Source of the DNA: Myxococcales bacterium
Lineage (GTDB): Bacteria; Myxococcota_A; Polyangia; Polyangiales; Polyangiaceae
DNA: 44,342 nucleotides
Direction of reading: 5' to 3'
Assembly (NCBI GenBank): GCA_021847645.1
Contig: JAJZQG010000045.1
Location: 1-44,342, forward strand
In this document: positions 43,453 through 44,342 of the stretch, piece by piece
Layout of the letters: each line of letters opens with the position of its first letter
Position numbering within the stretch: position 1 is the first letter of the stretch
Translations under genes and position numbers: made by a program
Notes under the pieces: model-generated
What the model saw: only the letters and a program-made list of their open reading frames with translations
What the model was told of the DNA's origin: nothing
The model's database searches: none

Positions 43453-43950
43453 ATGAACACGATGACAGCCTGTCTGGCCATGATCGCCGTCGTTGCCGGG
43501 GTGACATCGTTCGCCGCTTGCAGCGCCTCCCGTCCTCCGTCAGGTGCGATGGGGCCGGGTACCGTCGCCGGCACCACGTCCGCCGCTTCTTCTTCCGCGG
43601 AAGAGCCCGCGGAACCGCCCGTGTCTTCGGTCAGCGCAACCGTGGTGGTTGCCCGCTGCCCGGACGCCAAGACCATGAACAATCGCGCTGCCCAGTCCGC
43701 GATCCACCGGCTGGTCGACCCGTGCGCAGCCGTCCCGGGAGGCAAGGCCCACTTCTCTGCCACATTGCTCCCTGGAGGCCGCATCGAGCTCGCCTCGCCC
43801 AGCGGCGATCCCGCCGAGGGCGTCGTGCCCACGTGCGTGTTGCGCAACAACCTGCTCCACCAGGTCTATCTCAAGAAGCCGTGCACGTTCGACGTGCAGC
43901 TCGAGGAACGCGCGGCTGCAGCGCCGGCACCGGCCTCATCCGCACCGTGA
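43453..43950 (+). CDS. Small hypothetical lipoprotein
   Basis: 165 residues from ATG 43453. The signal peptide (MNTMTACLAMIAVVAGVTSF) ends FAAC (Cys23), a lipobox. An Ala/Ser/Pro-rich linker covers about 25-60. The short body (VVARCPDAKTMNNRAAQSAI, then VPTCVLRNNLLHQVYLKKPC) has four Cys that could form disulfides. No family is recognised. It lies 83 nt downstream of the di-iron gene and may or may not be co-transcribed. Confidence 0.6.
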   Translation: MNTMTACLAMIAVVAGVTSFAACSASRPPSGAMGPGTVAGTTSAASSSAEEPAEPPVSSVSATVVVARCPDAKTMNNRAAQSAIHRLVDPCAAVPGGKAHFSATLLPGGRIELASPSGDPAEGVVPTCVLRNNLLHQVYLKKPCTFDVQLEERAAAAPAPASSAP

Positions 43951-44342
43951 CGGATCTGAGCAGGGCGGGCCCCGTTGGAGCGGGGCGGGCCCCGTTGGAG
44001 CGGGGCGGGCCCCGTTGGAGCGGGGCGGGCCCCGTTGGAGCGGGGCGGGCCCCGTTGGAGCGGGGCGGGCCCCGTTGGAGCGGGGTCGTTCCCGTTTTGG
44101 GCAGGCCCTCGACTCCGCTCGACCTCGTCCCGGGCTTGCCCTGAGAGGCTGTTCAACCGGCAGGCTACTGCAGACACACGTCCGCCCGCCGGGTATCGCT
44201 CCTCTCCAGCCTGCCGGGTGTCGCTTCGCCATCACCCAGCACGCCAATCGTAGCGCCCGTCCGCCCTGAGCCGTCCGCTGTCGCACGGACTCGGCCTCCA
44301 GAGCGATCCCTCAGAGCCGCCGTGGCACCTCCGTTAGGTCAA
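43951..44342. other. 392-bp gene-free end of the window
   Basis: No convincing gene is seen to the edge; frames here are GC-biased chance frames. It contains the 20-bp tandem repeat at 43961-44100. Confidence 0.5.
43961..44100. repeat. 20-bp tandem repeat with internal palindrome
   Basis: About seven copies of a 20-bp unit (CGGGGCGGGCCCCGTTGGAG): the first has one mismatch, the next five are perfect, and the last (44081-44100) is degenerate. Each unit contains the inverted repeat CGGGGC-GG-GCCCCG, so every copy can form a hairpin on DNA or RNA. The period is not a multiple of 3 and no gene spans it. It could be a minisatellite, a protein-binding array, or an mRNA 3'-end structure for the upstream lipoprotein. 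Confidence 0.85.

Noticed and set aside
43961-44100. CRISPR array
   Set aside because: The 20-bp units abut with no spacers and there are no cas genes.

Overview
The window is high-GC bacterial DNA, densely coding on both strands. It is rich in secreted lipoproteins that carry long Gly/Ala/Ser/Thr linkers, Cys-rich repeats, PPC domains, IPT/TIG domains, thrombospondin-type calcium repeats and an IgGFc-binding domain. This repertoire, together with an ECF sigma/FecR pair and a very large multihaem cytochrome, is typical of Myxococcota, most likely Polyangia-like or a related metagenomic lineage. No rRNA, tRNA, CRISPR array, insertion sequence or phage gene was seen, so the assignment rests on protein style alone.

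Left part, 1-11086, mostly + strand: the 3' part of a trypsin-like protease with calcium-binding and kelch-like sequence; a secreted propeller-like protein; an 82-codon truncated copy of that protein's leader; a headless Cys-rich fragment on the opposite strand; then a tight three-gene operon of lipoproteins (a candidate papain-fold protein with a PPC domain, a cadherin-like/double-PPC protein, and an IPT/TIG metzincin-type protease).

Central part, 11112-27202, all - strand. In transcription order: an ABC ATPase and an HlyD/MacA-type adaptor (no permease between them), an unknown lipoprotein, a 1514-residue multihaem lipoprotein with 38 CxxCH-type sites, an unknown protein, an ECF sigma factor, a FecR-type regulator, two Cys-rich repeat lipoproteins, a split transketolase, and PRPP synthetase. 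The last three genes link pentose-phosphate metabolism to nucleotide precursor synthesis. The sigma/FecR pair sits between the multihaem gene and the Cys-rich lipoproteins and may control the envelope genes around it.

Right part, 27354-44342: a divergent RecF-like ATPase, a solitary TldD protease, a small unknown protein, DNA polymerase IV, phosphoenolpyruvate carboxylase and an IgGFc-binding-domain lipoprotein on the + strand; a TonB-like protein and a thioredoxin-fold protein on the - strand; a small DUF4190-like membrane protein (+); a possible winged-helix protein (-); and a compact + cassette of FAD/2Fe-2S reductase, MerR regulator and ferritin-like di-iron protein. A small lipoprotein and a 20-bp GC-rich tandem repeat end the window.

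The strongest candidates for undescribed biology are the 38-site multihaem lipoprotein with its neighbouring sigma/FecR/Cys-rich cluster, the reductase-MerR-di-iron cassette, and the three-lipoprotein operon ending in a metzincin.
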